A DNA stretch of 64,000 nucleotides, taken from NCBI GenBank assembly GCA_038380795.1, contig CM076277.1:6383501-6447500 (forward strand), in the 5' to 3' direction. Shown here one piece after another: positions 1 through 12,900 of this stretch (position 1 is the stretch's first letter; each line of letters begins with the position of its first letter). The translations under genes and the position numbers were made by a program. The DNA comes from Pyrocephalus nanus. Lineage: Eukaryota; Chordata; Aves; Passeriformes; Tyrannidae. Under the pieces are notes generated by a model. That model made no database searches and was not told the DNA's origin. It worked only from the letters and a program-made list of their open reading frames with translations.

Positions 1-3000
1 GAAGAGACTCAACAATAGCTTTGAAATCTTGCTGTTGTGCTGTATAAGGTAATTGAGATTTTTTTTTTTTTAAAAAAAACCCACAATTTAATGTTTTTTT
101 CTCATGTTCTTATGCTTAAAATTATAGAAGGGCTGTTAAAAATCAAGTCCATCACACGTGCTGTAATCCATCTGTCAGGGAAATAAATCAAAAGGAAATC
201 AGTCCATCCATAAAAAAAGTGTATTTAGCGTGGCAGTGTCTTTCCAACATCTAACCTTTCAGCCTCATGCACAAGAAGAGCTTTTGACAATTTTATTAGT
301 TCAATAGTTGTCCATTTATGAGTCCCATCACATTAAGGATGGAGTTCCTGTGTTTCTGCCAAGGTGCTAGAATGGAAATTTGCCTCTTGTTTTCTTCTTA
401 GAAAAGAAGTGTCAGGCTAAAAAGACAGGTCCAACCAGTTACTGGCCACCTTGGCAAGTGTGCTACTGTTGTTCAGAAACCCTTGCAGTTGTTTTCATCT
501 TGGGATTGTTTCTGTTATCTTACTTCAAGACAAGTGACTTTCAATGTGTCAAGAAAACCTAATAAAATATAAATAAAACCCATTTGCCTGTGTTTTTTCC
601 CCTTTTACTCCGAGCACAGATTATATTAACAAAGAAAACCAATCAAGATTTGAGTGTAGAACCAGCCAGAAATGCTTCATGTTTATTAAGTTTGCATTTA
701 TAAGAGCCTGCATCACCTTATCTGTACTATGAAAAGCACCATACAGGACTTGTTGGCTAAAACCCCAGTCCAGCTAAGCACAGAAGTGTGTGGTTCAGGC
801 ATGTAAAGTGTCATGTGACAGCTTTAAACTGTGTATCTCCCAGGATCTCCCTTCAGGCAAAAGTGAGAGCAGAGACTGGCTGAAGATGAGCCTGATGTGA
901 ACAGGGAGAAAGGTATTCCTGGGGTATCCCTGCTCCAGTGACCATCCACTCAGAATTCCTTGTTGTCCATCTGCTGACATTGTTTGGATTCATCTTTACA
1001 AGCAGAGCTAACAGGTATTTGAGGATGTTCCAGGAGAAATCTTTCACGTTTCCTAAACTCAGCTGTTTTTTCCCCAGTTTTACCTTTAGTTCTGCCTCTT
1101 TACTAATGTGTTCTTGAGCTTAGATCAGTGGGCAGATAGAACCTGGAACAGTTTTTCCCCTTTGTTAAGAAGAAGGGACTATTTTCCAGCCTCTCCACAG
1201 CCCAGCACCCCCAAAATTGCCAATAAAATCCCTGCTGTGAGACCTTTGCAGTTTCCTGGGCTGGGGTTCCAGCACACTACAACAGATCTTCCAGTTCCCC
1301 AAATAAGCCTCCAAATTTTGTTTGCACCTTGAAAGCAGTAATTCCACATTCTAGACACCTGCTCCCCTTTACCACAGCCTTGGGTCCTGTCACCCTTGTG
1401 CAAAACCAGAGGCACACTTGTTTAATTTGGGTGCCACGCTTAGATTATCTTTAATCTAGAGGGAGACATTTGTGAATATTAATTCCAAGAAATGATTTTG
1501 AACAGAACAGCTTACACTGCTTAACACAGCACTGCTTGAAGCTGAATATTTCCTCCTCAGAACATGCCAGCCTGTTCTTCTTTTGATATCTGTCACTGCT
1601 TGACAGCAGATAGGCCAATGCATGGCAATCCACCACTGGCACTGGACATATGCTCCAAAGAGAGGACTAGAGGTGGACATCACTCCCACAGCTCATTTCA
1701 AATTAGGAAAAGGATTAAACCCACCTCCCTTTTCAGCCTGCTTATGTTATTTCATCTGGCAAAGACCATAGAGAAATTAATAATAGCTTTCCCACCCGCA
1801 AATAAAAGTGTGCTACTTAAGGGTTTTGGCAGTGAGCTGGCATTTTGTCATTTAATCATTTCACATCATTACACTGCAATATGCAATGTAATGATATGAC
1901 ACTCCTAAGTGACAAACACTGGGTACCTCCAGTACTAGGAGAAATAATGTAATGGGAAGGAAATTACACAGTTAAGGTTGCCACAGTTTCACTCCCCCAA
2001 ACTGGGATGAAAGGACAGTACTTGCAAGGAGAGCCTCACCTACAGATCTAGAGCTGAGCCTTGAGCACACTTTGACTTCAGACCCAGAAATACCAACCCT
2101 ACAGCTCTGATCCTGCAAGGGTCAAGGATCCTAAACCCAAGCCAAGATGTTCCTTACCTGGGGTGCTGAGAGGGGTAATCCCAGCCCTTCCCAGATCAGG
2201 CCATAGAGGAAGGGAAGCCAAAACCTCCTTATCTCTCTGGCCCACTTGATTTTGAGGATATATTAACCTTTAAGCATTTTGGAGAGTTGCCTCTGGAGAT
2301 CTCCTGCCAAAGCCTGATTTGATTGTCTGGTGGGGTAGCAAATAGGGTAAGAGCAGGTAGAAGTCCAACACAGCCACAAGACAACCCTTGCTGCCCACAC
2401 ATCACAAGCCTTAGAGAATTTCAAAGCAAGGCCTGAATGTCTGCAGCCCCCAAGGACCTCCAAGATCCTCAGAATTATTCTTTCCACCATTTCTTCCTAC
2501 TCTCAATTCAACTCACGTAAGAGGCCGGTAAGGAAGCCATAAATAACAGCCTAAAATAAAATGTCACCAGTGTGCAGATAACCCCTCTCCTGCTGCACAT
2601 CCACTGACAGTGCCCCTTCCCACCTTTCCTGAGCCCCTCAGAGATCTTCAACTAGATGAAATTTAGCGTGTGGTACACACCAAGAAACCCCAGACCGCTG
2701 GGGCGTGATGAAAACTGGGGAAAACCACTAATCAATCTCTGAATGTATAATTTTACCTGTGCAAGGGGGATCCTTTCATCCCAACCAGATACTGCCATCT
2801 CCACTGGGTGGTTGTGACCACTGGTGCTCAAGACATGTCTCCAGAGGCTCCACCAGACCCCTGTGGCACCAGAGGATCTCACAGAAGTGGGAAGCTGGAG
2901 GGGAATCAGGGCATGTGGCCCTGTGCTTGGGAGCTGTCTACTGAGCAGTCTGAGACAACTACAATAAATTAATCTCCAAGAAGCCCTGAAAGGGCTGATT

Positions 3001-5688
3001 CAGACCCAGCTGACCCAGGTTCAGGTGCAAATACTTCTCTGCCTCCCTCTGCAGTTGCCTGAGCCCCTCCCAGCCTCACCACCCCTGTCATGAGGCTTTG
3101 GAAGAACTGAGAAAGAGACAATAGAATTCTGAAGTGAAGAGCTCTTTAAATATTAGCTCAGCTGGTATTATCATACATTTTTCCAAGTTCAAACATGATA
3201 AAGTGATTTGAGAGTTTGCCAACTCCATATTCAGGGGAAACATGCAGAGAGAGGAGAAATGCTGATATCTTTGATGTAAGTTCTTTTTCTTTTCTTCCTT
3301 TTTGTTGACTTTAAAGTGCAGTCTTCTTAAAGCTCATTTCAGGAACCATCAGAAAGCACTGGAAATTACACAACAGCTTTAGGAGCACTGAGTTGCAGGT
3401 GGCAAGACATTTATTTTCCAAAAGCAGCTATCCATGAATGGATGAGCTACCCCAAAGAAATGGTTATTTTCTTTGCCATTTTATCCACAGAAAAAGCCCT
3501 ATTGAGCTTCTGCTATTCAGTCATTTATTATTTAGTGGCTGAGAGAGCTGGCTTTTACATTCTGCCCCACATCAGTAAAGGAGAAACAATCCTTAAAAAC
3601 AAATTCCTAAAGTGACAATGAACTTTTGGCTTCCACTATTTAATAAGCAGCCCTGAACATCTCCCTCTCCAGGACTTGCTGTCACAGCTACACACAGAAA
3701 AGCACTGCAAAAACAGAAGGATCTGGCAAGGAGAGCCCTGACTTTGATGAGCCCTTCCCCAATTTGGGTTGAGGTTTAAGGGGTCCAAAAGAGCCAAGAT
3801 TCATTTCCAGAAGTGGAATCAGCTCTTGCAGAGGGGCCATGACAAAAACATCCCCCAGCCCACGCTCAGCCCCTCCCACGTTACCTCTGCTTCTTTCACA
3901 GAGTGTATTTTAAACAGTTCATTCCAAAAAAAAAAAAAAAGGCTGAATAACCACTTTAAAGACAAAGTGTTTCAGATAATTCAAATTTCACCACCTTCCC
4001 GTGTCCAGTAAAGTTTGACAACCCCCTAAAAAAAAAAAAAATCCCACTAACACACACTCATTAAAATGTAATAATATAGATTAAGTTGATTTAATCCTGC
4101 TTCAGAGTGGCACAGAGAAAAAGCAATATTCATTACACTTGGCAGAAGCAGGGATGGTGAGTGGGAGCCAAAGCAGTCCTGGATGCTTGCTTGTTTCCTC
4201 ATCTTTTTTTAAAGCCTTTTTTATTTTCTTAAATCCTTCTGCACTGGCATGGCTCAGTAAATGCAGCAAAGACAGAAGGTAATTACATATCGTGACTCAT
4301 TAGCAGAAAAAAGGAAAAGTGGGAGCAAAAGCAATAGGTAGGTGGGGGTAAATTTACCACATAATGATTTAAAAGTTTTGGACTCCTGCACACAGGGAGG
4401 AGGAAAAAAAAAGGAAAGGAATTTAGTCATTCAGACTGTGAAATTCTAGGAGACTAAATGTCTACTTAAATTATTTCATCACATATTCATTAGGCCATCC
4501 CAGGGAAACGAGTTATATTATTTGATGGGGTTTTAGTTCTTTTCTGGCACCCTGAAGAAGACAAAGAAGAATGGACAAATTGAACAAAAGATGAACAAAG
4601 AAAGCAGCAGGGAAAGGAAGGCAGAGAAGTCTTAGAAAAAACAAAAAACCCACAGACCTATTGAGCTATGGCATAAAAATCCAAGGTCTAATTTCAGCCT
4701 CTGACACCAACTCCTCCTCCAAACCCAGGCCTGCTCCTCAGTGCCACCAGTCCTCATTTAGCCCCAGTAATGCCAGCACTGCTGTTTCCTGCTTGTTTGT
4801 CTCCCCTGGACTACAAAATAAATCAGGAGTTATGTTTTAACATGCTTCTTCTGGAGCACCAAACACATAAAGGAATTTATCCTCTGAGTCCACTAGACTG
4901 TAAAACAAATAAATATAAATAATGATAAAAGAAAAGGAGAAGGAAGGCAAAACATTTAAGTGGAAAGTCAGAAAAATCTTTATTTCATCCCTAGTCATTG
5001 CCCACAAACTTTTTCTTTAATAACTACTAGTTTGTTGTGTTGGTTTTTTTTTTTTTGGTGAGGTTTTTCTTATTTTTATTAATAACTTCAACTCTTAAGC
5101 TAGTTTCCCTTAGAAAATATAATATATCCCTTTTTGGCTGTATCACAGTAGAGGATACTCTGCTTACTCCCTTCGAATTTTAAAACGTGGACTTAAAGAC
5201 CCAGGAGAACAGAATAAATTTTCTGCTATTTTAAAGAATTAGAATGTGTTGGGGAAAGGCTGTAACTTGGCTGGGAGCTGGTTTATTAAAAGGATGTTGC
5301 AGCTAGCGAGTGGAAAAAATAGGACAAAGCATCCAGTGGGAGCCATTGTTCTCCTTAGGGCAGAGCTCCACAGCCAGTTGGGGAGGGAATGGCACAGGCA
5401 GATGAGTCCCAGCCAAGTGCAGGAGATAAAAACTAATCTGCCCATCACGTAGCCAGATCTCCCCTGCACAGCTGCATCTGCCTTTTCAGCTGGTAGGACT
5501 GAAATTAAGCCCAGCTTAGCAGTAAATTCACCCTCAGTAGGGGAGGAGCAGCACCAACATCTGGGCAGGAGCACGTGGCGGGTGTTGGTTCTGTCCAGCA
5601 CATCAGCTCTGGGCATGAGGGGCTCCTCAAGGTAAAAAAAACAAACCCTGGAGGTGTTTGGGTAAAAAGTCCAAAGCTACAGCTGGGA
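1..5688. other. Intergenic DNA, no supported gene
   Basis: AT-rich noncoding sequence. Open frames here are all short (at most about 111 codons), overlap each other on both strands and show no recognisable domain, so none is called. The stretch holds short A or T homopolymers (about 61-72, 3926-3940, 4028-4041, 5046-5056). The part around 4060-4550 is AT-rich with several ATTA/TAAT cores and could include a conserved noncoding element, but that is only an impression from composition. Confidence 0.7.
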
Positions 5689-5689
5689 G

Positions 5690-5835
5690 GTTTGGAGTCC
5701 CCATCCCTGGGGGTGTCCAAGGAGCCACTGGACGTGGCACTCAGTGCTCTGGGCTGGGAGATGGGGTGGGGATCAAAGATTGGACTTGACCTTGGAGGCC
5801 TTTGCCAACCCAAATAGTTCTGAGATTCTGTGAAC
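5690..5835 (+). mobile_element. CR1 LINE 3'-end fragment
   Basis: The + strand reads as the last ~145 bases of an avian CR1 retrotransposon. It starts with the 'cccatccctgggggtgtccaagg' type segment and runs through 'ggacttgaccttggaggcctttgccaaccc'. It ends in the CR1 terminal octamer form (gttctgag attctgtg). CR1 copies are usually 5'-truncated, as here, and lack target-site duplications. It is a dead fragment without coding capacity. The left boundary is approximate; the 3' end is well marked by the octamer. Confidence 0.85.
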
Positions 5836-8800
5836 TTGCACCTACACAACCCAGCTATTCTGTAGATAGAGAAACCATCTCTGGAAGACTTCTTTCCATG
5901 AGATTTTTGTTCTCATTAAGAACAAAGTAACGGGATGAGGGTACCAAATACTGAGCAACTGAAAGGAAAGATTTGAATAAAAATGCAGCAGGTTTTTTTC
6001 AGCCAATTTTAGATGATCTTAACTACAGTTACCCCAAACTCCTTCAAAAATGAGTCTAACTTCTTATATCTTAACTCAGACAGTTCAGTTTTACCTCAAG
6101 GTCCCAAAATCTAGAAGAGGGGAACATTGCACAGACCCATCTGAGTGGGAGAATCCAGTCAGGCAGCAGCAGCAACAGGACTGGTGAGAGCAGAAATTCA
6201 GAGAAATGACTTTTCTCCTCAAGTGACAGTAGATTTTTGTGCAACAGTTTTACTCTTTAATGAGAGTAATACCAGCCCCTAATTTAGGATCCATAACACA
6301 AAAGCACAATTTCAAGGGTGGGCATGAAATGGCCAAAGCATCACTATCCTGGAAAATAACCCACAAGTCTCAGGGCCTTCTGTAATTTAAGTCTGAGGTT
6401 CTGGTCACACCATGACTTTCAGAATATTGTTTCTTCATATTATTTAATAGTTGTTAGCATTTAGTATAATATTTTATCTGCTGTGATATAATGTAACTTC
6501 TGGGCATACCAAAAAAATACAAACTCCAAGCTTCCTGGATGTTATAAACATTCACCTCTGAGATTTGCTTTAAAAAATATAATCAAAATAAATAAACCCC
6601 CCAACCAGCCAAGCGAGGATGAGGAGTCAGCATTAGTGACCCCTCTGGATAAGCCTCTTTGCTGTCACAATACAAACCACATTAAGTGCATTTTGGAGCT
6701 CCAAACAATTTCCTGCTTTAATGCAGCCCCAAGTCTGCATCAGATTCTCAGTCACAGCACAACCAGCACTGCAATTCTCTCCAATTTAATACCAGTAATC
6801 CCACATAGGAAAGAAATCATAACTCTTAACTATTATTTGCAGTGACATCCCCCTTTTCACTCTAAGCACTGTTCTTTAAACATTTCTAAACTTTTCCTAT
6901 TTCTTCCCTGTGCCTTGATATGAATTTGCCTGTCACTGAAGGCTGTACACAAAGAGAGACACAGACACTGAGCACAAAGATATCAGGAAGTGGTTTTCCT
7001 AGCAACAGTAATCATCTGAGAGATCCCAGAACATCCTTCCTATTCATGCAGCATTTTGTGTTTTGAATAGTGCTGACAGGTGAAGTGGATTCATAGTATT
7101 TAATACAAAAAATATTGCTGTGGATGGGAATGGCACAAAAGCAAAAATATCCCCACTATTCATGAACAGATGAATTCACTGTTTTCATAATGTCCCAGAT
7201 TATTCACTGAGGCACAATTTCAAAAGCAGAGACTTTCCCCTTCCCACAGAATGAATAATCCAGTGTACTCTGCTGAAGCAGAGTCACCAGGTGTTCTGCC
7301 AATAGTGACTTAGCATCTTCAAATCCTGCTTGCCCAGTCTATCAAACACAACCATCCCATTTTTTTCCATGAATCCCAGCACTGGGATCTTCTATCTCTT
7401 TGCATAATGAGGACATAAAGACCTCCAAGAAGCTTCAGTGAGGCCCTTCCTCCAAGGTGACTTAAGTTTTTTTTTTTTCCACATTCCAGATCCAGGTCAA
7501 ACCTGTTGTCCCAGCAACTCCTGAACATCTGGTGGCCCTTCCATGTGCTGAGCTCAGGTTCTCTGCCCCACCCAGCCTTGAGACACGGCCCTAAACTTGG
7601 CTGCCTGAAGGGAGCTCAGAGCTCAACATAAGCATGAGCAGACATTAATTATCATGAAGCAGGTACAGCTATTTCTGCAAAACTAAACATGGAAGTCCCA
7701 AAATTCTTCTTGTCCTACAGGGCATACATCTCATATCCCAAAATAAATGGGATTGTGAATGATCATGAGCAAAAAAAATCCAGGGCAATTCGTTGTCCCT
7801 CTCCCCCACTAGTGGGAGATCAACAGCCACAAGGACTTTGCTCCTTCAGCTTTTTGCCTTCCCATTTTTCCAAGATTGCAGTCCAGATTTGTCACCTTAT
7901 GGGAAATCAGACATTTGTTCTCTTCCTGGGACACATCTCACTTGTTCTGTTGTTGCTTTTCCTTCCTTGACCACAAAAACCTGCCTTCCAGAATTTTTTC
8001 CCCCAACTCAGTGGATTCCCCAGCTGTGTCCCACCCTGCTCACAAGGATTTATCACACTCTGACTTACCATCTAGAACAACATAAATCTTTTTATTCCTG
8101 AAGGTCTCTTCAGTTTGCACAAGTGTAATGGATTAATTATTACCATTCCCTTAAAAAAAAAAAACAAAAAACAAAACCTCATTCTTATCCTTTCCCTGCA
8201 CTTTGAGTTGTCAGTGTGTTAAACTCCTTCCTTCCTTCCTTCCTACCTCCACCTGCACCCTGGAATATATGCTGGAAACATCAACAAATCCTTGGCTGGG
8301 GGAATGCCAGAGGATGGGACTTATTACCTGGACAATTTGTTACTGGTTCAGGTTTTTATGCATTGAAAGTAATAATAAATTAAATTGAAAGGGATAAATT
8401 CAGAACAGATGTGAACAGGTATAACTAATGGGAGTGTCAGAGAAAATTAAACAGTGACAAACAGGGGTGTAAATTACAGTGTCAGCTGGAGTTGATTTTA
8501 AAGGGACATCAGCAAGGCATGTGGCATTTGGAAAGTACAAGTTACCTGCAATGGAGATACAGGGGGTATGGATTATAAATATGTTTGATAAGAGGAACTA
8601 CTAACAGGAAGTTGTAAGATAGCACAAGATTAATCAGCTTCCTTCTGCTCTCTGGAGCCTTTACTTGGGATGTTTTTTCTGCAGTAGCCCCCTGTCTTTG
8701 GCAGTTGATATCCTTTTTATCAATGTAAGCAAGTTATTCCAGTGGGGTCTGTACACCTGCTTTGCACTACTGCCAATCCTCCTGCACGACACACAGGGCA

Positions 8801-8898
8801 GAAAAACGCAAGACTCAAAAGGCCTTCTAACCTCCCTCTTGACAGAGTCCTTCCCCACCCTTAAAAATAAAATCGTGGATTTTTTTTAATAAAAATAT
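5836..8898. other. Intergenic DNA, no supported gene
   Basis: Noncoding, moderately AT-rich. No open frame resembles a known protein. Contains a short CTTC tract at 8226-8244 and A homopolymers near 8152-8164. No RNA gene or conserved domain was recognised. Confidence 0.7.
8226..8244. repeat. (CTTC)n microsatellite
   Basis: Between four and five uninterrupted copies of a CTTC tetramer. Short and probably neutral. Confidence 0.85.
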
Positions 8899-8941
8899 TT
8901 TGAGAGTTTATCTCATAAAAAGTTATATTAAAACTCTCAAA
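8899..8941. repeat. Perfect 11-bp inverted repeat with 21-base loop
   Basis: The arm TTTGAGAGTTT at 8899-8909 is matched by its exact reverse complement AAACTCTCAAA at 8931-8941. The loop at 8910-8930 is AT-rich. It could be the terminus of an old MITE, a protein-binding palindrome or chance. No flanking target duplication is evident. Confidence 0.8.
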
Positions 8942-9794
8942 TCACAAGCACTTTATAACCTTCTAGAAATACTCATTGATATTTAAAAACCCCCAAATCC
9001 TTCATGGCTTCAAAAATGCCAAGGAAAGGAATGCTGTATTCCAACCAAATCTGCTCCCTGCATCTCACAAACAGCTTGAGTATCTATAATGAGCTACAAT
9101 AAATCTTTAGATTGAAGCACTAATTAACTTTGGAGTTGCTTGGCTCTCGTTATGGATCTAAGTTCCATGGCAGTAGCCAGTCTCCAGTAACTGTCCCATA
9201 GACTTTTTAAATGAGGCTGCATTAAATAACTTTATTTTCAAGGACAAGGAAAAGACACTTAAAGACAGCCAAACCCATCACTGCTCCTCTCCAATCTGCC
9301 TGTGGAGTATTTGGCCTTAAAACAGCGAGGAAAAGGTGACTTACAGCACTCAGACACTCGTGGAGTCAGAGCTCAGCTCAAACTCTACAGTGAGCAAACC
9401 ATCCAATTTTGCTGACTGCAGTAATTAGTCACCATTTTGTTTACAAGTGGGAAATAACATTTTACTGTACTTTTAGGAGCTTGGAGCTAATCTGAAACAA
9501 TCCTCCAGCAGCAGCACCAGTAATAGCTCCTTGAAGTGGCTGTGCCATGCCCTGTGGCTACTGACACAACACTGGACATACAACTCAAAATCGACAGCTC
9601 TGGTAACAGATTGCCCCAAAACAGTGAGGCTTAAACTAGGAAAAACTAGAACCAGCTTAATCCAAGGTGTGATTCTAATGGTGAAAGCTGGGAAGAGGAA
9701 GAGGGGACAGAGGATCAGCTCTTAAGCTCACTAGAAACACGTAGTGACAAAAGCTCAAAGTCCTCAAGGTGAAAGTGCTCATTGGGGAGACCCA
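8942..9794. other. Intergenic DNA, no supported gene
   Basis: Noncoding, AT-rich. Nothing beyond short open frames and scattered ATTA cores was seen. Confidence 0.65.
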
Positions 9795-9976
9795 CCCCTC
9801 TGAGGGTGGGGAGGTCCTGGCACAGGCTGTCCAGAGCAACTGTGGCTGCCCCATCCCTGGAAAAGTTCAAAGTCAGGCTGGTCAAGGCTTGGAGCAACCT
9901 GGGCTAGTGGAAGATGTCCCTTCTCATGGCAGGAGAGCTTTAACATCCCTTCCAACCCAAACCATTCTCTGATTTC
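9795..9976 (+). mobile_element. CR1 LINE 3'-end fragment
   Basis: The + strand matches the CR1 3' region as known in birds. A 'gaggtcctggcacaggctgtccagag' type stretch leads to 'gtggctgccccatccctgg', then 'agcaacctgggctagtgg' and 'cccttccaacccaaaccattctctgattt'. The terminal octamer is slightly mutated (attctctg). The fragment is 5'-truncated and noncoding. Its left edge is uncertain by about 15 bases. Confidence 0.9.
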
Positions 9977-12900
9977 CAAGTGGTTACAGCAAACAAAATC
10001 AGTGGTATTTCTGCAGGAACAGAGCTTGGCTGTTTCTCCAGAGCCCCAGATGAAGAGGAAAGAGTTGCCAGGTTGGTGCATCAGCATCTTGGGAACAGTG
10101 GTTATTTCTAAGCTTGAGATAATCTTCCACTAGATTAATATCCCACCACCAGCTCCAAGACACAGACATTGCAACTTGGCTGCTTGACAGCAGAAACCAA
10201 GAAACAGCAACACAGGCTCTAAGAACAGCTTTATTCCACAATTCACAGTGAGAATCCAGGGGCATTCTGACATCCACACATGGTCCATGCCCAGCCCAGC
10301 TCTCCCTAACACCCTGGTTGCCACCCATGGGATGGGATCTCCTTGAGGAGAAAAAAAAAAAAAAATCCTCTAATGCTTTTGTCCTGTTGTGTGGGAGGGG
10401 GGATGTTCCCAGATTCACAGCAAAATTAACTTTCATCACAGTTTGTTTTCCCCTTTCTTTCCAAATTAATAGATCAGATCACAGAGTCTGAGGAGTGATT
10501 CTGCTGGCTCTGCCAGATCATTACCTATAGATATTTATGAGAATCATGTTCAAGGTTACAGTGAGATTCTTCCTCACAAACTATAGCAGGAATTAATTTG
10601 ACTGCTTTCCCCTCCAATCTAAGTGATTACCCCAAGCAAATTAGTGGTTCTGCAATTCCACAAATACCAGGGAGTTTTTGGTCCTTGAAGTACAGTGCTC
10701 TTTAAATCACCTCTTAAACAAAATATCCTTGAAAAAAAAACTTCAGTGCAATTTCTGCTACACATTTCTTAAGAATCTAAGACATAAGGCACAACCATCC
10801 CATCCAAAATCACATTTGTAATCAATAAACACCTTTACAGAAGCCTGTTGTGGTCAGCAGATATAGGGGCATATGATTTAATTATTAAGCAAGTTGGCAA
10901 GAGCTGGAAGATTATCACTTTTTAAAATAAAAATCTTTCCTTTAATAAAATGGTTTGGTTCTAGTGGACATTCCTTTATACAATATTTATTATTTCGTCT
11001 GTCTCCAGTTGGGAACAATGAGTATTTTGATAAATGGATTTAAATGCTTGGCTTTACATTAGCCTTTGTTTCCTGCCTGCTTAAAAAGCTCCATGGCAGC
11101 ATCTTACACAAATATTTCTCTATAAATCAAGGCAATAGCATTGACTTCTCATACAGGTAAGTTCACTGGAGGGATTACTTCCCCTCACCATTAGTAAAAG
11201 TTTAGCCCTACTACTAAAAGCAAAACTGATCAATCTAAAGGTAGTAAAAGGCACACAAGTCCTTCATTTCTTCCTTTTCTCTCCAATCATAGTCAAATTT
11301 TATTGTAAAATAAAATCAGTTCACCCAAATCACAAATTCTGACTTGTATAGATGACCTACTATTAAAATAGGGAAAAATGTCTGTCTTAACATATTGAGC
11401 ATCTCCTCACAGGCTGCACAACAAATCATTGGGATTTCAGTACCTAAATTTCCCAGATTTCCCAGAAATAATCCACTGCCACACAGCATATTTTTGAGAA
11501 TTCTACTGTTATTTCTTGGATGTCTAAAGGGTAAGAATGAGCCAGTGCAGCAACACATTTATAAACCAACCCGTGGAATAGAAAATAGCTGTTAAATAGA
11601 GCAGCAGGTTCTACTGCACAGTCCTGTTTTCAGAGTCCCTTCTCTCACAGCAGATACAGTCCTGTGCAAAGTCCATCTCTCATTTCTGCAGGTTCAGACA
11701 CTCTGAGAAATAAATGGCTGGTTTTCTCAGCATAAAGCAAACGGAGGGAAAAAAAAATCAGCTGCATGAACTTGGAAGCAAACTCCACTGGCACCATTGC
11801 TTTTAGCAAGATGCTATCTGACATCTTTTGGCTGAACAAGTCCCTTTTGTGGGGAGGATTGTACAGCAAATATTTCTGAGTAGCATAATGTTTGTTGGAT
11901 ATTGCTCTGTTAGGGCAGCTTGTGTTTTCACTCTATTCTGCTTTTGTATGCGAGGGTGTGGAATTTGTTAATCTAAATAAAACTCAAAATAGACAGCACG
12001 GCTTAAAGAGCTGCTGACGCCTGGTGGGAAATTTTGAAAGAGTTGTGTGTCAGAAAGAATCCTCTGCAGGAGTCTATCTCCAGCTCTGCTCAGTCTGCAG
12101 AGCAAGAGCCTTCCAAGAGGTGGATTTAGTGCTTAATGGGAACACAAACCTCTTCCAGTGCCACGTGACTCACTAACTTTGCTTTCCAAGTGTTTATATT
12201 CATCTTGCCACTTATCAGTGCCCCAAGCTCTGCTTCAGAGGAGGGGACAGGTACGTACTAATGCAAAATCCTTGTGTTCTGAGCTGGGATCAGTTATTCC
12301 CCAGGCTGCAGAAGGGATGCTGTAGGTGTTCTGGAGATGTTCTGCTCTCAGCATCTCTGGGCAAAACCCCACAGAGCAAGGCCCTGCTCTGGATTTCTGT
12401 GCTGATTCACTCCCCATCACTGCCTCAGCTTCTGCACTGCATGATCCTGCTCCTTTCTGTGGGCCCCCTGGATGTGCAGATCCTCACCCTCACTCTGCTC
12501 AGGGCTGGAGAGGTTCACTTTCCTTTTGCAGAAAGCAAACTCAATTTTCCCTTTGTGATTTGAATCTCCTATCCAGGTGTATGCCCAGTAAAAGAATTCT
12601 ATCCCCACATTACATCAAGGATCTCTCTCTCTGTGCAGTCTCTTATTTTCAGAACGGTTCCTATAAATTTCTCTTTATATTTCTTGTTATCACATGTATT
12701 CCCCTCTTGCTCCATCTTTGCCTTCAGATGAGGATCAGTTGAAGTCATCACACCACAGCCCTCTCCAGATTTCAGTCTGTATCAGTGGAGATACCCACAG
12801 AATTGTCTTATCTGTCCCCTGGAATAGACAGCAAGTACCTGAGCTTTGTTAGAATAATTCAGCTCTGGATTTCCATCTTCTGATTTAAAGATGGAAATTT

